NCBI GenBank assembly: GCA_028829895.1 | Contig: CM054180.1 | Span: 118,163,973 to 118,227,972, forward strand | Length of the DNA: 64,000 bases | Direction of reading: 5' to 3' | Source: Sinotaia quadrata | Lineage: Eukaryota; Mollusca; Gastropoda; Architaenioglossa; Viviparidae | Part shown: positions 1-14,900 of the stretch, piece after piece | How the letters are laid out: each line of letters starts with the position of its first letter | Numbering within the stretch: the stretch's first letter is position 1 | Translations under genes and position numbers: made by a program | The notes under the pieces: model-generated | Seen by the model: only the letters and a program-made list of their open reading frames with translations | Told to the model about the DNA's origin: nothing | The model's database searches: none

Positions 1-660
1 CATTCACCCAATATATATATAATTCTCCTTAAATATATATATTATGCATGAAATGATACACACACTATGTGTAGACTAAGTGAAATTTTGGTGCACAAAT
101 TTTTTAAGTTTTTTGACAGGGATTACTCTTCTTAGTCCATTAGCGGTCTGCACAGACTGAAATAAAAATTTTTGACTCATGCTTTTCCCGTGACCTACTA
201 CATATTTTACTTGTAACATTAAATTTAATTTTTTAAAAATTAAACTAAAATCTTTTATGCACTTTTAGTAATCCAGCATTCCTCTGTGCAAGGAACGGCC
301 AGATTAGCAAGAGTCTTCTGTACTTTGTTAACACTGGGAACCAAAATATGTGTTGCTTCAACAGTCAGCTGCATTCGACTGACAGTTTACAGATGAGTTT
401 CTGGTACATTCATTTGCACAGCTGAGCTGTGCTTTGGTTAGTTTACTGAGTTATCTGGAGCATTCAGGTATGTTTGCAGCCCAGGAATAAGGGTCAGCCT
501 TTCTAGAAGGTAGGTTTACATGTAGTCTATTTTTAGAGGAGGGGTGGATGTGGGCCACATGAGCCATTATATGACACATTAACATATTTCTGTACACTTT
601 GGTTGGTGGCTGCAATTTCATTTGCACTATTAATAGATTTGTGCATATTTGTAGCAGTGT

Positions 661-966
661 ACAAATAGTGAGAAACTGAAGGCAGCACTAGATTTGTACA
701 GTTAAATAGTGAGATACGAGGTGGCAGCACTAGATTTGTACAGTTGAATAGCATAATCAGTGAGATACGAGGTGGCAGCACTAGATTTGTACAGTTGAAT
801 AGCATAGTGAGATACGAGGTGGTAGCACTAGATTTGTACAGTTGAAAAGCATAGTGAGATACGAGGTGGCAGCACTAGATTTGTACAGTTGAATAGCATA
901 ATCAGTGAGATACGAGAAGGAAGCACTTGATTTGTACAGTTGAATTCCATAAACAGTGAGATACAC
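661..966. repeat. Minisatellite, about six units of 44-56 bp
   Basis: Repeated core GCACTAGATTTGTACAGTTG followed by AATAGCATAATCAGTGAGAT and ACGAGGTGGCA, with length variation between units. Confidence 0.9.
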
Positions 967-1091
967 AACACAGTCATTACAAGAAGTATATATAAAATAT
1001 TACTAAGAAATATGATTTTATTTACAAATACCACTTCTAGTTGCATCACATCTATATTTTGTTTACCTACAATATAGATTTAATGCATGAT

Positions 1092-1123
1092 ATACACACA
1101 CACACACATACACATACACACAC
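1092..1123. repeat. CA-rich microsatellite
   Basis: Imperfect CA run, ATATACACACACACACACAT and following ACACATACACACACA. Similar short runs occur near 5893, 52494 (GT) and 54984 (GA then GT). Confidence 0.85.
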
Positions 1124-1648
1124 AATCAGAATGAATCTTGCAACTGTTTGACCATATTCACATCCTAGTAGGTTTTATATTTTTAATTCAAGAGATCACG
1201 TGATGTTGCACAAGTAATGAAAACAAAAATCCATGTAGCTTTTCATTAGTAAATATAAAAAATAAATATCTATGATGTGTTTAAAACCAATGTTTCATTA
1301 AAACCAATTCAAACCCTTTGGAGCAAGTCAGAAAAGTATCCTCGGATACATAACTGCTTTACAATTATGTATATGCACAATTCATAAATGAGGTCCAGCA
1401 GAAATAAGTCAAGCTATATTTATTTTTTAACTTTTGAACTTCAGTTCTCCAAAATTTTTTTAATTTTGTAAGCACTTGAGGTAATAAACAGAAATAAGTT
1501 TTAAAATTTACAATTTTAATATACAATTTTAAAAATAAATAATATAAATTTTAGTATAAGATTCAAGTTATAATTGTGCTATTTAATGAATCATTTTGGA
1601 TTATTTAACCTGTCACTTAATTTGAGGACTACTTTAACCAGTTGCATT

Positions 1649-1703
1649 GACCCTTCCATTTGTCTTGAATATTATGACCCTTCCATTTGTCCTGAATATT
1701 ATG
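1649..1703. repeat. Two-copy tandem repeat, 28 bp
   Basis: GACCCTTCCATTTGTCTTGA continuing ATATTAT is repeated twice in direct succession with one substitution. Confidence 0.8.
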
Positions 1704-2758
1704 GAACAGCAACTGAAGGCTAAAAAATACAAATTAATTTCAATTTAATTCGCAGATACGATATTTTAAACTTTTAATAACTTCTACAAGTTTAACTAGA
1801 AATAGGTCAATGGTGAATTACTAATTGTATCCAGAGATTATAGGTACTAAAGTCCACATCTATGAATTCTAGAGTTTAATTCTTTGCTGTTTTAAATTTA
1901 AAAAAATAATACAACTTTGAAATAAATGTGCTGTGAACCCAGACAGGTACTAATTGTTTAATGCTACTTACTATATAATATGATCTTCAAGTGAACATTG
2001 ATTAAAATTATCCTTATTCTTGCACAAAGCATAATAAATCATATAAACCACTGTTTAGCTTACTATTTTCTGTAAATGTACACACAAAATAAAACAAAAA
2101 AATCAACATAAACTGTCTCAAAAACCCTCAGGAAATTAAAAAAAAAAAAAGATATTTGAAAATTACGAGATGCATAGGTTTCATATTTATTATGATTTAT
2201 AAATAACTGCAGATAAGATATCTGCCTAAACCTAATGACACAATTCTTCAACAAATCTTTTCAAATAGGAAAACTGGCTTAATCCCTTCAAGCTAAGCCA
2301 GTTCAAAGTATAAAAAAAATGAAGAGGATAATGTAACAAATATAAAAGTCTAACATTTTAAGAAAGAAAAAATTGACTAGTGCAGCAAAAGTACTTTCAA
2401 AAGTTATGAGTGTCTGAAGAAAAAAATTCTATGATTATCAGAGCAGGATCAGACAATGATTGCCCTCCTAAGAGAAATTTTAAATGGAAGGTCATCATTT
2501 TCCTGACAAAGTTATATACCAGCAACTCGTGGCTTGTGAAACTGTTCATGAGAAAGCGGTTGCCATCATGACAAGTGACTACAAATTTATATCAATTCAT
2601 TAGTATCAAGCTGTATTAAAAAACAAAAAGTGCAGAAGGAAGGCAATAAGTATTAGAATTAATTCTTTCAAAACTGAAAATGATAAAGGTAAATACATCA
2701 CGTTACATTACAGACTATATACACATTCAGAACAAATATAAAGCATTTAAATAAAATA

Positions 2759-2931
2759 CAGTGAAACTTCACTATAATGCAATAATTGGGGTCCATAAAA
2801 TCAGATTGTGTTAATAGCAGGGTCACATTAATGCGAGGTTTTGCAATAAAATGCATTATTAAGATATATATTTCAGGAGCCACGCCACGGCTGCATTTTT
2901 TCTGAATTCTCATTATTGCGGAGTTCCACTG
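2759..2931. mobile_element. Tigger/pogo-type MITE, 173 bp
   Basis: Terminal inverted repeats CAGTGAAACTTCACTATAAT and, inverted, CAGTGGAACTCCGCAATAAT, flanked by TA on both sides (2757-2758, 2932-2933). The size, TA duplication and CAGT ends fit the Tc1/mariner superfamily, pogo group. Confidence 0.8.
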
Positions 2932-3825
2932 TATTTTAAACAATAAAAAGACAACTACACTGTAATTTTTAATAATTTATAAATAAACAAATGAATTGCT
3001 CAAAGTATAAAATGACAATTAATGTTAAGACCAAAACACACACCATGATGTGAGCACACACACACATATGCAGATACAAACAATCTTTTACCTTGAATAA
3101 GAATCCAGACACACATCTTTCACTTTGACTAAAAATCCAATGTTTTAAGTTTATAAAATATAAATGGCATAGATGAGACAAAAGAGCTTTCTTTTTTTTA
3201 AAAGATGCAAATGAAATATATATATAATATGTAACTTTCAACAATATAAGTATACCCCAATAATCACCCCAAATAAATTAAGTAACTAATAATTTTATTC
3301 TTAAAAAGCTTTTTTAAAATATTTTATAACTGTATTATATGCAAAATTATACCACACAGTCCCTAGTGTCATAGTATAGTCACAAAACTAAAAGTACGAA
3401 TGCAACACAAATGTAAACTTCTTGCAATCTGAACATTTAAGTAACAAAGGAACTAAGATAACAGTCAACTTATAATATTCATTCTGTTATATAAATAAAA
3501 TAGTGCAAATATAAAAGAAGGCCTGAACATGTCAAACATAAACTTCTCTATGTTTTGTTCTTTTAATTTTAAGTCTTTCAGCTACTTTTTGAAACTCAAG
3601 TACAACTCAGAAACAAAAAGAAATTTCTAGAAAAGCGGAGAAAAACAAGCACCCTGATGCAAGTTAAAGATGTCAAAATCTGAGGTTGCTGATATTTGTT
3701 TCTTTTTATGTTTAGGTTAACGAAAGATAATGTAAACTATGATAGTAAAATATGTAAAATGTTCCTTTTATCCATTATGTAAGGTCTTCTTGAAATGTAT
3801 CCCTCTTTTTTCTTTCTTCTATTCA

Positions 3826-3960
3826 ACAGTTTATATTTCTATACACAATCAAACAGTTTATATTTCTATACACATTGAAACAGTTTATATTTCTATACAC
3901 ATTGAAACAGTTTATATTTCTATATACAGTCAAACAGTGTATATTTCTAAACCCAATCAG
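3826..3960. repeat. 27-bp minisatellite, five units
   Basis: Unit ACAGTTTATATTTCTATACA plus CAATCAA, five copies with a few substitutions. Because 27 is divisible by three, it creates a spurious open frame of repeated TVYISIHxx. Confidence 0.9.
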
Positions 3961-6900
3961 TTGTTTTCATTCATCACCATTAAAATGTGCTGGGCTTTTC
4001 CCTCTGCCAATTTCATTTAACTTAGTTTCGTAAAATGTCAAATCTCTTTGGTTATTTAAAAAAAAAAATGATACTCTTTCAGCTGGTATTCTCTGAACTT
4101 TGTTTTTACTATCATGAGCAAAAACTAGTAACTTTGAGAATCACGATTCTTGTCATTTTCTTTTTTAGGGTACTGTGATTCGCAACACAGTCAGAGACAA
4201 ACCCAAGGAGAAATATTTTTTTTTAAATTTTAAGCATGCTCTGCTTTGCCTAAGAATGCCAACAAGCATCAGATGAAAGTAATAAAAATAACTGATATCA
4301 AAATGCATTTATGTAAAGTGTAAAATTTCAACTAATTATCATTCTCTCCCTTAAAGACTGAACCTCTGCTTAGTTTGGGTTCTGCATTTTTTAAATATCC
4401 ATAACCACACACACAGCTCATCAACAGCCATTATGTTTTCTGAAGCACTAGACAAGGTTAACTACTTTAATGACCTGTTTTGGCATATGTGATAATATAC
4501 CAATCAATCTCAAGATCTTCACCCCTCTCCTAAGTCAAGCTCATGAGGTTTTACTAAAAAAAAATCCTAGAGAGTTTCAGTAACCCAGCAAATGCATAAC
4601 TTTCAAAGTATGACAAGACTTATCTGACATTTCTATTTAATATTACTTCCTAAGACAAGCTGCCCACATTTCTTTGTTAGTCTTAACTTTTTTCACTAGG
4701 CTGAATTTTACATCTAGGGTAATTGATTTCAAAAAGAGTCTGCTTCACACGTGATGTTTAAGTCAATTTAAATCACCTGCAAAACACTTGTGCTTACAGG
4801 CAGTCAGTGTAATTTTGATTTGGTTTATCCCTTAAACTAGACTAACTATTTCTAAAAAACAAAAACATAAGTGTGGTAGTATGGTCAAGGGATTTACTTG
4901 CAGAAAGTGCCAAATGGCAATAGAAGGACATTTTTCTGATGTGATGTTTTTAGAGTCTCTGAAATTAGTTTTTTTTTGTTGTTGTTTAGAGTGCCAGTAC
5001 AATGCAAGACAAAGAGACTGTATAATAATTCAAATTTGTGACCCTTCAGCATGGTTTGAGTCTTAATGTGCCATCTGTTGATTTTGAGCTACTGATACTG
5101 TCATATAGAGTTTGTAATGCTGCTTTTAATGGCGAAAACCACTTAAAGATCGGACTCTCAGATACTGAGCTACAATTTTTTCAATAATGTATCTCAAAAC
5201 TCATAACCTAGTCCTCCTCCACTATTTTCACTGCTAGTACTGTTTCAGCTATGGCACATTACAACTCAAACAATAGTGGAGGGTCACATTATTTTACAAA
5301 AATTAAATGAATAACATCTTATGTCAAATGAGAACGAAGGGTTTAAAATATAATACAACCTAAAAATATATATATAAACAGTAAACAGGTTAATAATAAT
5401 AATAAACTGATTTATTAAAATTTATTAAGTTATGCATTAAAATAAAATAAGAAAAGAAACAGTTATACACAAAGTGCTCTTTTTGAATATGTCTGTAACA
5501 CTTTTTATCCTCAGGACGTCACTTATACCATTGACTTATTTAGATCAGCAGCTATTTCTCAATTTACGTTTTATTTTTAATTCTTGTCTCTAATGAACAG
5601 ATTCTAAACACCAAATTTTAAAAATTGTTTATCGTTTGTGTCATGTAGTACATACTGTCATTGTGTTTTATTGTAAAATTGCTGTAGTAATTTTTTAATA
5701 TTTTTCTAATATTTGATGCATTGAATAAAAACCACCATTTCATTGAGAAATAGCAAAACACAATAAAGTTATACAGCTTTTTTAAAAAATGACTTTCCAA
5801 CTTTTTGTTTTAATGATGTTTAAAATACAAATTACCATCCTAAGATTTCCATAAGAAATGATTACATACATAGGCCTACATATATATGTATTCACACACA
5901 CACACATATATATATAACTGGGGCATGCCTGTCCTTTAAGCAGGAATATATAAAGGTGTTAGTCTTTTACAATCATGTGCAGGCATGCACACACAAATAC
6001 ACACATATATGCACACAAATGTCTTCCACTAGTACGTATCTCTCTGTACTTTTTTCTGGGCTTCTTCGGTGAAATACAGCCATTCACCATCTTCACTGAG
6101 AACAGTTCATTTGTGATGTCTGGTTTGGTACTGTCTCTCCACAACAAAATTAAATGCTAACATTTGATTTTGATTCAGTGCTTGTGTTAATATATAAGTA
6201 AATCTATGTAACTAAAACTGAAAGAAAAATAAATAAAATTTATAAAAAATTATGCAACATATATCCTATTCAGTAGCTATGTACTACATTTAATCCATTG
6301 ATTTTGGGGAAAATCCTAACAACTAGTCTTTAGAATCTTGGGCCCATCATCTTGAAATAAATGTTCACTTGATAATAGACAAATGTCAAAAACTGAGATT
6401 AGATCAGTGACTAGCCATCATGTAGAAACAACAACATATTTTACCATTCAATATATAGAAGGGGAATCTTCAGTATATGTGCATCACATTGAAATTGTTA
6501 TAAATTGACTGTGCAGAACCCAGGCTAATAACTGTCACCCTGAGGCGATTGGCCCTAATTTTTTGTGGTCATACAGAGCAAACATAAAAGCAAAATAATA
6601 TTTTGATTTGCATGACACACACAAAAAAGTAAATCTATCATTTTCAGCAACTCTTTACAACATACTCTTTAACTCAACAAAGCCCCTTCGCATATGACAA
6701 CAAAAACCAAATCATCAAATCTATTGTGATAAAATATTTGCTCATATCTGAAACACAATTTAAAATAAAAAAGATGCCAAGGGAGAAAAGAAAAACAACA
6801 TCTATCAACATATTAATTTGCAAAATATTAAAATTTATTAATATTTTTATGTGTGAAATATTCAGATTTGAAATGCATAGCAAAGTAAGTATGGTGGCCA

Positions 6901-8979
6901 ATGGTAGAATTTTATTATTTTTTAACATAAGAATCTCTCAGTGAAGGGGTTAACAATAGAAAGAGAAGACAATCATTTTCCACTATAGAATAATAAGATT
7001 AATTTTAGTTTGCGTAATGACCATTTGAGAGAAACTTTGCAAATTTAAGATTAATTCACTCAGAGAGGGGAAATATAATAAACTAAAGGTTTTGTATTGA
7101 ACAATCATTTTACATATATATTGAATTAATTTTTTAATGCAAACACCTAATATGTTTACTGTTGTTTGTCTGGTTGTGATTTTAGTTCCTGTTTGTTGGT
7201 CTGGTCTTTGTGTTCTTTATTTAAATTACTTACCCAAAGATGCCATCATATACTTGGACATGTAGATGATACAAACAATTTTTATTTGTCTTCAGAAACA
7301 TGAGAATTACACCAACACATCATAATAAAATTTCAAAAATAAATAATATTGATCCTCGGAATACAAATTGTATTATTTTTAAACGTTTTACATAGGCACA
7401 TGTGGTTGCATGTATCTGGATAATTATGTGCTAGAAATACTTTTTTGTAAGTGTGTCTGTATGCTTTGCAAACGTGAATTTGAAAATTCCAGTTGTGCTT
7501 TATATTAATTTAATCAAAATTATAATCCAATGTAATAAACCCATTACATTGTGTATATATGCACAACACTTTGTGGACTGAAACTGTGAAAGTAATAGTA
7601 ATAGAATATATTGTATTATTAATAATATATTTCACATTTTTATAAAAATTATGCTCTTTAAAAATTCAGAAAAAAAATAAAATGCTAAGAGGAATTAAAA
7701 ACAATTACCTCCTTTATTTCTGAGATATAACCAATATTTCCCCATGAAAGTGGTGAAAATATATGTATTTGAACTTTTACCTGATTCTCAAAGGGATTTT
7801 CAAGTAGATTCATTAACAATTGCATTTCCATCACTGATCCTCATAATTCTTTAAAAGAAAAACCCCAAACAAATATACATACTTTGAGAACAAATATCAA
7901 TCAAAATCAAATTCTGTCTGCAATATTCTGGTACCAATAATTCTGCCGTTTTGCAAAATGTGTGGTCTGTATGAAGCCTAACTCTTTCTGCAAAGAACCT
8001 ATATTTTATAAATTTCTTGATCTTAAAGAAACGTACACATAACAGGCAACAACAAATAATAAAGAGAAACAATAACTCCCTGAAGAACTCATAGCGTATA
8101 TCTAGCTGCAGTGAACTCTATCAATGGTGATGGTGATATTATTTACATCATGACTGAATTTAGTTTAAAAGCAAGGGTTCCCCCCCCCCCCTCTTCAAAA
8201 GTCAGCTAAAAAATTGGGCTTGTCAATTACATCTCATTTCATGAAATTAAATTTTTAAAAATTGAAACATTCAAATGAAGAAGTTAAAATATTTACTAGA
8301 TGAATGAATTTATTTGGAACTATTCTTCTTTTTGTTTTAATTTTAATGAGGCATATCTTGTTTAAAGAATACTGTCCACACATGACTGCATCAGGACTAA
8401 CTTACATACAGGCAAACCACCAGAAAAGGACAGTTTGGATTTACATGTGTTTTTGAAGTCTTACAACATTATGGCAAACAGGTCAAATCCCATGCCAGTG
8501 AGTGAGATTTTTTCCCACCAATTTGCTGTTTTCTCTAGCCTGGAACTCTCAAGCTTAGTGGCTTAATTGTAGAGTTTTGAGGAACGGCACAGGGACGTGT
8601 GAGAAAAAAAATAAATTCTTATTTCTTTTTCATTTTTGTAGTTTTGAGATTATAGTATATTTGCATTATTTAATGTCTTCTCTTTCATGATTTTATATTT
8701 TTTGAACACATGAAATGCACTTTTTATGTTAATAAAGACATTTTTCGAACCCACCTGTGTTGAAAAATATATTTCCTAAGCTGAAAATCACTTAAACCAC
8801 AAGTTTGATTCGCGATTGCCTCTATTATTTGTATTGTAGAAAGGAGCATTGCACACGAAAACAGAGATGATTACCTCCCCTACATTATAATCATTAAAAT
8901 ACAGTCTCAAACCAGTTTCTTGAGAAACCTTCACTGCATTCCTGATTTATACGTATTTTATGCAAAACAACATGTAAAA

Positions 8980-9135
8980 GGCTCTATTTGATTGGCTGAG
9001 ACAGTTGGATGCTAAGATACAGGTCCTTGTCAAGCACTTCCGGAATTTTATGTCATCGGTGTTATTAATCGTAGTTGACAAAGCAAAATTTTGCTTGTGA
9101 AATAAACATTTTCTTGAAATATTTATTTATGGCTA
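8980..9135. promoter_or_regulatory. Possible small promoter-like segment
   Basis: Contains GATTGGCTGAG (an inverted CCAAT box) near 8990 and CACTTCCGGAA (ETS-like) near 9038, followed by ATGGCTAGAAG at 9129 and a donor-like GGTAAAT near 9158. The ATG frame meets TAG at the donor, so no coding exon is supported. Confidence 0.2.
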
Positions 9136-11569
9136 GAAGTCAAAGCTCAATGGGATAGGTAAATTTCAGCGCAAAATGTGCAATACACTGCATCATTTTG
9201 ACAATTACTAAACATTTACTTTAATAAATCATATCCTACTTATATATCAGACAATATATGTAACATTCTGCTGAAATTATCGATTTGAAATGTACTGCTT
9301 TGACAAATTATATTGCAATGCTAAGAAAAAGATCAGCTTCTTGAAACAACGGTATGTTATTTGCATAGCGATTCAAATAATTATTCTTCTATAACCCATT
9401 CTGATTATTCTAAAGTATACAAATATATGAGGTTAAAAATCAGTTGTTGTTTTTTAAAGTTCGTTTGCCTTCAGTTTGAAAACAAAAATTCATTGGCAAT
9501 ATGAACGATCCTATGTTGAACCTGTTCTGATCATCACTTACTGCATTATAACCGTTTATACAAATTTTTAGTTTTCATTACTTCAACTTTAAATTTTAGA
9601 AATACATCAATGGGAGAATATATAAATATATTTATATGTAACAGTCTCTTTATTTGTGAATATTACACAGTGCACATATAATAATTAAGGAAAGTCTTCT
9701 TTTAAACAAAAATATTTACATGACTTATAAGAGAAAACAACAATTATATACACATACACGAAGACAAAGAAATGCATAAAACATTAAAAAATAATAATGC
9801 TATCCAGTTCTTAAGTAATTAATCATGCTTACTGAAGAATAGTCTTTGTTTAACAATATTTTAATTTTTACTGTAAGATATTCATTCAATTTTCTTCCAG
9901 TCTAATAAACATGCCTTCATTTTAAAAAAAATAGGCATTTTACATATTTAAATAATTTTAAAAATAAAATCTAAACTATATATTCTAAAACTAACAACTG
10001 ATATCGCTTTCCCATAACAAAGACAACTTATATACCAGATTTTAAAAATAAGCTTAAAAATTTCTTTGTGAACTCAAAAATAATTTTTGACAGGTAAAAT
10101 CAACTTTTTTTTTTTAACCCCTTAAATTTTAAATTTTTTAACAAGCATACTTCACTGGGGGGAGGGGGGGGCTTGTTTAGTAGATAATAAAAAAACTGCC
10201 TTAAAATTATTTGGTATGTGTAATAAATATTTTATGATTTTTTTATGAACGCTGAAATGGTGTATATTTTCATATTTAAAAAATTAATAAAATAAAAACT
10301 AAGCAAGATATTCTAAATCTGACAACTGTTATATGAGGGGCAACATATACTCCAAATTTGAAGACTGTAGGTTTATAAATAATTCTTTTTCCTTCTTGGC
10401 ATGTAGTAATGTGGCAGTTTTAATATAAAATTAACTGCTAGTAAACATCCCACACATGAGCCATCATCAAGAAACAACCAACCTTTCTGCAATTAATCAA
10501 GATTTCTACAGCTGTAGTCAGATTGTTTAGCAGTAAGGTTGCATTACTTTAAAAGAAAACATATTACTGAAATGTGTTTGCCATCTATTAATATTGTAGA
10601 TTAATGATGAGGCATCTTGTTTGCGTACATAAACATTTTTACTTCTAAATTTAAATGAAATCTAGTATTTATTATTTTATTAAAATATAAATGAGCAGAA
10701 AAAAAGATACTTTTAAAAAAGCCTCCAAGAACTTCGTGGATGTTGCATTTTTCTTTCTCTTTGAAAAAACCCAGTAACTTCCATTTGCTAAAATCTATAG
10801 AAGAAGCTTAAATGGCAAAACTGAAAACATAAATTAAAACTGCACATATAATTGATCATAACATTGTTAGTTTTATAAGCTTTAGTGTTAAATTGTTACT
10901 AAACAAATGCAAAAACAAAAACAGATACTTGCAATAATAAATGCAAAACAGAAAACAAATACTTGGGCGCAGAATAACTGTAGGAAGGAACACTTTTAAT
11001 CAGCATCTTCCGTAGGTGATACTGGGCCGGAAAACTGCATTAAATCTGAACATAAACTGTATGCATAAATATTATTTTTCTTGTGTTTTCTTTGTGAAAT
11101 GATGTGATTTTAAAAATATATATATAATTGCATCACAAGAGGCAAATATTGTCTTGAAATTGAAGAGAAAATCAAATTAATTTCTTATTAATACAAGTTC
11201 ATGTATATGTTCTTGGAAAAAATGCCTTTCATTTATTTGAGGAACTCTGCTGGTTACATTCAGTGAAACTGCTAATAGTTCAGCCAGTAACAAAACCCAC
11301 AGTGGTTTTAACATTTATGAGATGAGTATGTTAGTAATACAATTTAAACTTTAAAAATAAAATTTTTATATATATATATATATTTAAGCTTACTTTTCAT
11401 TAATGCCGCAACACAACTTGAAAAAAAAAGAAGAAGGCAATATGAAAAAGTGCAGTAATAATGAAATATCAATCTATAGAGTCATACACACACTTTCATT
11501 GATCACAAACCAATGTAGTGTTAGGATTTTTCTCTCTCAGTACTATTAACACTCAACTTAGTCATTCTT

Positions 11570-11830
11570 TCCTGCATTGATGACACTCAATGCAGTCTTT
11601 TTGTCCTGCACTGATGAAATCTATCTGACCCCTCTACTGATGACACTCAACATAGTCTTTCTGTCCCACAATGAGGACACTCATGTTATTTCTTTCCTGC
11701 ACTGATGAAGGTCAACGCAATCTTTCTGTCCCACACTGATGACAATGTAATCTCTCTGTCCCACATTGCAGTCTTTCTTTCTAGTAATTGTGATACTCAA
11801 TGCAGTCTTTCTCTTTCCCAGCACTGTCTC
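11570..11830. repeat. Degenerate minisatellite of about 30-60 bp units
   Basis: Variants of CTGATGACACTCAATGCAGT followed by CTTTCTGTCCCACA recur with gaps just downstream of the receptor stop codon, probably in its 3' UTR. Confidence 0.7.
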
Positions 11831-11931
11831 TTTTCATGAGTTCTGCTGAACAGTACAATGACTGAACAGACTGAACTCTAGAATGAAAAACTTGCCTTGG
11901 TATAATCAGGAGCAGATGGAGGGCGACTTGC

Positions 11932-14900
11932 CTAATCTTTGACAGCATTTTCTCCTTTCAACAGTTCAACCAGCAACCCACAAGATGCTAAAGAAGGTGG
12001 AAGAGCCGAGAGCAAGATTTCCTTAGCAATGAAAGAAACACGGGCCAACTCGGGAAGCCGAAGGAGCATTTCACCATACTTGGCTGGCTGTTGCATGTAG
12101 TGTGAAGTAGTGTAGTCTGTCAAGGCCTCGGAAAGTTTTTCTTGATATTCGCGTATTTTTCCTGGCTCCTTTAGGCCTTTTACATCTGTTACAACAAATA
12201 AAGGTTCTGATGAAACTATTTAACTTACTAATGAACTTTTGGGGGAAAAAAAAAATCACTTTCAAATCCAAACTGGTTTATCTATCTATTCTATTTCCCT
12301 CATTCAAGCAAAAACACCAATCCTTTATATGAAAGAAACTTCATTACACATAATTAGATTACTTTTTTATTTAATGACTAAACATACAAAGATCTGTCAA
12401 TATACATAATAATTAAGAATATTCAGATCTTTTCAAATTTTGTCTTATGACTTAGAATAATTAAACTAATGCTTACCTGGAAACCAACCTCAAATACATC
12501 AGACCAATAGACTGGCAATGATATTCCATAAATTTTCAAAATATTATATTTGAAAGTAAAACTGGGTTTTTTGAGCTTTCGACTTCAACCACAAGGGGTA
12601 ACAGTTATGGTTATCATGTATTGCACAGAACGACGTACGAGTCAGCATCATCAATAACAAAAAAAATATGGTAATTACTAAACATGAAGTGCAAACTTTC
12701 CGAACACATTTTTTAAGAAAGAAATATCAGATTAAAGAAAAGATTTTTTTTTTAAAACGTGCTTCATGATTAGTTTCCTTTAATCAATGATATAAAAAAC
12801 GTTCTTACTGTTAAAAATATGTGAATCAGTGCACATTGAGATTAGGGTTCATCCTAAATCTAGAAAACCCCTCCAGATATGTTTATTATAGATAAGATCA
12901 CCAGAACAATCCTTTTAAACTAAACATTAACTAAAAACAGTTTATGCCACAAAATGTTTTAAAAAAAAAAAAAATAGTAAAGACATAACCAGAGACATTT
13001 ATGAAGGATTCTCTAAAATATATAACTTTAAAGTGGCATAAATAAAGAAAATTCTCCATCTACAAAGTTAATGTACACAGGAAGAAGACAAAACTTTAAA
13101 CCCAACTGAATTAAAGTCTACTTCCAACACTCTATTGACCTGAAAATTCAAGTGAAATAAATCAAAAATCTGGTAGGGAGAACAACAAAGAAAAAAAGGG
13201 TGATTATGAACAGAACTCTCTAAGCAGTCCTTATTTTGTCAATCAGATCATCCAGCCAATCAATAGTAGTGCTTGCTCTGTTGGGGTACTAAAGTTTTTG
13301 TTCTCCACTGTTTGCAAAAAACTCTCTCTAAAAGACTACTATGAAGCTTTCTGAATTGTGTTGTGGCAGTCGGGATGATGCTGGCCAATTGTAAAAGGGC
13401 ATTAGTGAAATTATCTATAGTATGGAAGCTTGAAATTGGTCAATCTGTCATCAAGCAAGCTGTTTAAGTTTGTGCTCTCTGTTGTATATAAAAGCTCTCT
13501 CTACAATCACTACACTTTAAAATTCTGTAGAAATGAAGTTGGTCAGTCTGGCATGGTTATTTATGCATGTGTTAAAGTATTTGCTTGTTTACTGCAAGCA
13601 AAAGCTCTCTCTAAAGTTAACTTATGGCTCTTCAGTTGACAGGAGACTTTGAGAAGTGCACAGAAGCAGCAGAGCTGGTGTAGCTTGTGATTGGTCAGTC
13701 TGGCCTGGGATATTTACAGTATCACAGTTAATGAAATGCTAGACCAATCCCAGTAGATTTGATAGGTCATCTGGGTCGAGGTGATGGCAAAGGAGAGAAC
13801 AGAATATTTAGCAGCAACATACCCAAACTGATGTCTGGACTTTACAGATTTAATCTGCAGTACTGTGGGTTTAGAATGTTGAAATAATCCAAGTAGCTGA
13901 TCTCAGAAGCACTGCTGGTTCTGTGCACATCTTATTAGTGGCCTATTCGGTAAAGGATCTTTTTTCTTTCCTTTTTTTGAGGGAGAGAGTGCTGTTGCTA
14001 CTGATGGCAGAGCATTTTGTGTTTTGTAGACTACTAAGGTGTCATTGCTACATTCGGTTAGTTGTTTGAGTCTGGTAGATTCTATCTGTCTGTCCAATGT
14101 TTTGGAGACTACCAAGTTGTCATTGTTATGATCAGCTGTTCTTCCAAGTCTGGTAGATTCTGTCTAGTGTTTTGAAGATTACCAAGATGTCATAGTTATT
14201 ATAATCAGCTTTCTTCCAAGTCTGGTAGATCCTGTCTATCTAGTGTTGTGGAGACCATCAAGTTATCATTGTTATAATCAGCTGTTCTTCAAGTCTGGTA
14301 GATTCTATCTGTCCAGTGTTTTGGAGAATACCAAGTTACCATTGTTATAATCAGCTAGTTCTAGAGTCTGGCTGATTCTGTCTGCTGTTTGGTGATTCTA
14401 GCAGTATGAAACTGACAGCATACAGTTGATACTAACCTCCATTTTCTTCATTTTGCTCTCCTATTTTAACTTAATTTCTTTTATTGCTACTTTCTTTAAC
14501 TTTTGGAGAGCATTATATTTAGACTTTAGAAAACTATATTCAATGCTGATGGTTTGCATTATAATTATTGTAATAAGATTTTATGTGACTGACTTTCTCC
14601 ATAGTTAACCAGTTATATGTGAGGTTTAAATAGACAGTTTGTCTGCATTTCTACCATAGCCTGAATGAAAAGTAATAATCTGATACTCTTCACAGTTTGT
14701 TTGGTAAATTTATTAATCATTTTTTTTACTGATGTAGATGAAGGCATCAACCCTAACTTCATTATCATCCAGAATATGTACAGAGATCTGTACCAATATC
14801 TACTCAGATCCTAGATGTGTTTGGGAAAGACAAATGTAAAAATAATACCACAGGTTTTTTAATAAATAGAAAGCGTGAATAATTTTGATCATAAATACCA

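Larger units (their letters stand above)
1..11931. other. No conserved gene seen; receptor 3' flank plus repeats
   Basis: The upper part probably includes the receptor 3' UTR, but the end cannot be set because poly(A)-like hexamers are frequent in AT-rich DNA. Holds the 661-966 and 3826-3960 minisatellites, the Tigger-type MITE at 2759-2931, a C12 run at 8180-8191 and the weak promoter-like segment near 9 kb. At about 260-375, minus strand, a 39-codon open stretch (MQLTVEATHILVPSVNKVQK...) is less AT-rich than its surroundings, but I recognise no family. Confidence 0.6.

Noticed and set aside
533..1049. Minus-strand frames with repeated LFNCTNLVLPP
   Set aside because: Translation of the 661-966 minisatellite.
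3739..4020. 93-codon open frame with repeated TVYISIHxx
   Set aside because: It is the 27-bp minisatellite read in a frame that stays open because the period is a multiple of three.
5210..5290. Inverted CCTCCACTATT ... AATAGTGGAGG
   Set aside because: Arms are only 11 bp with no target duplication; insufficient to call an element.
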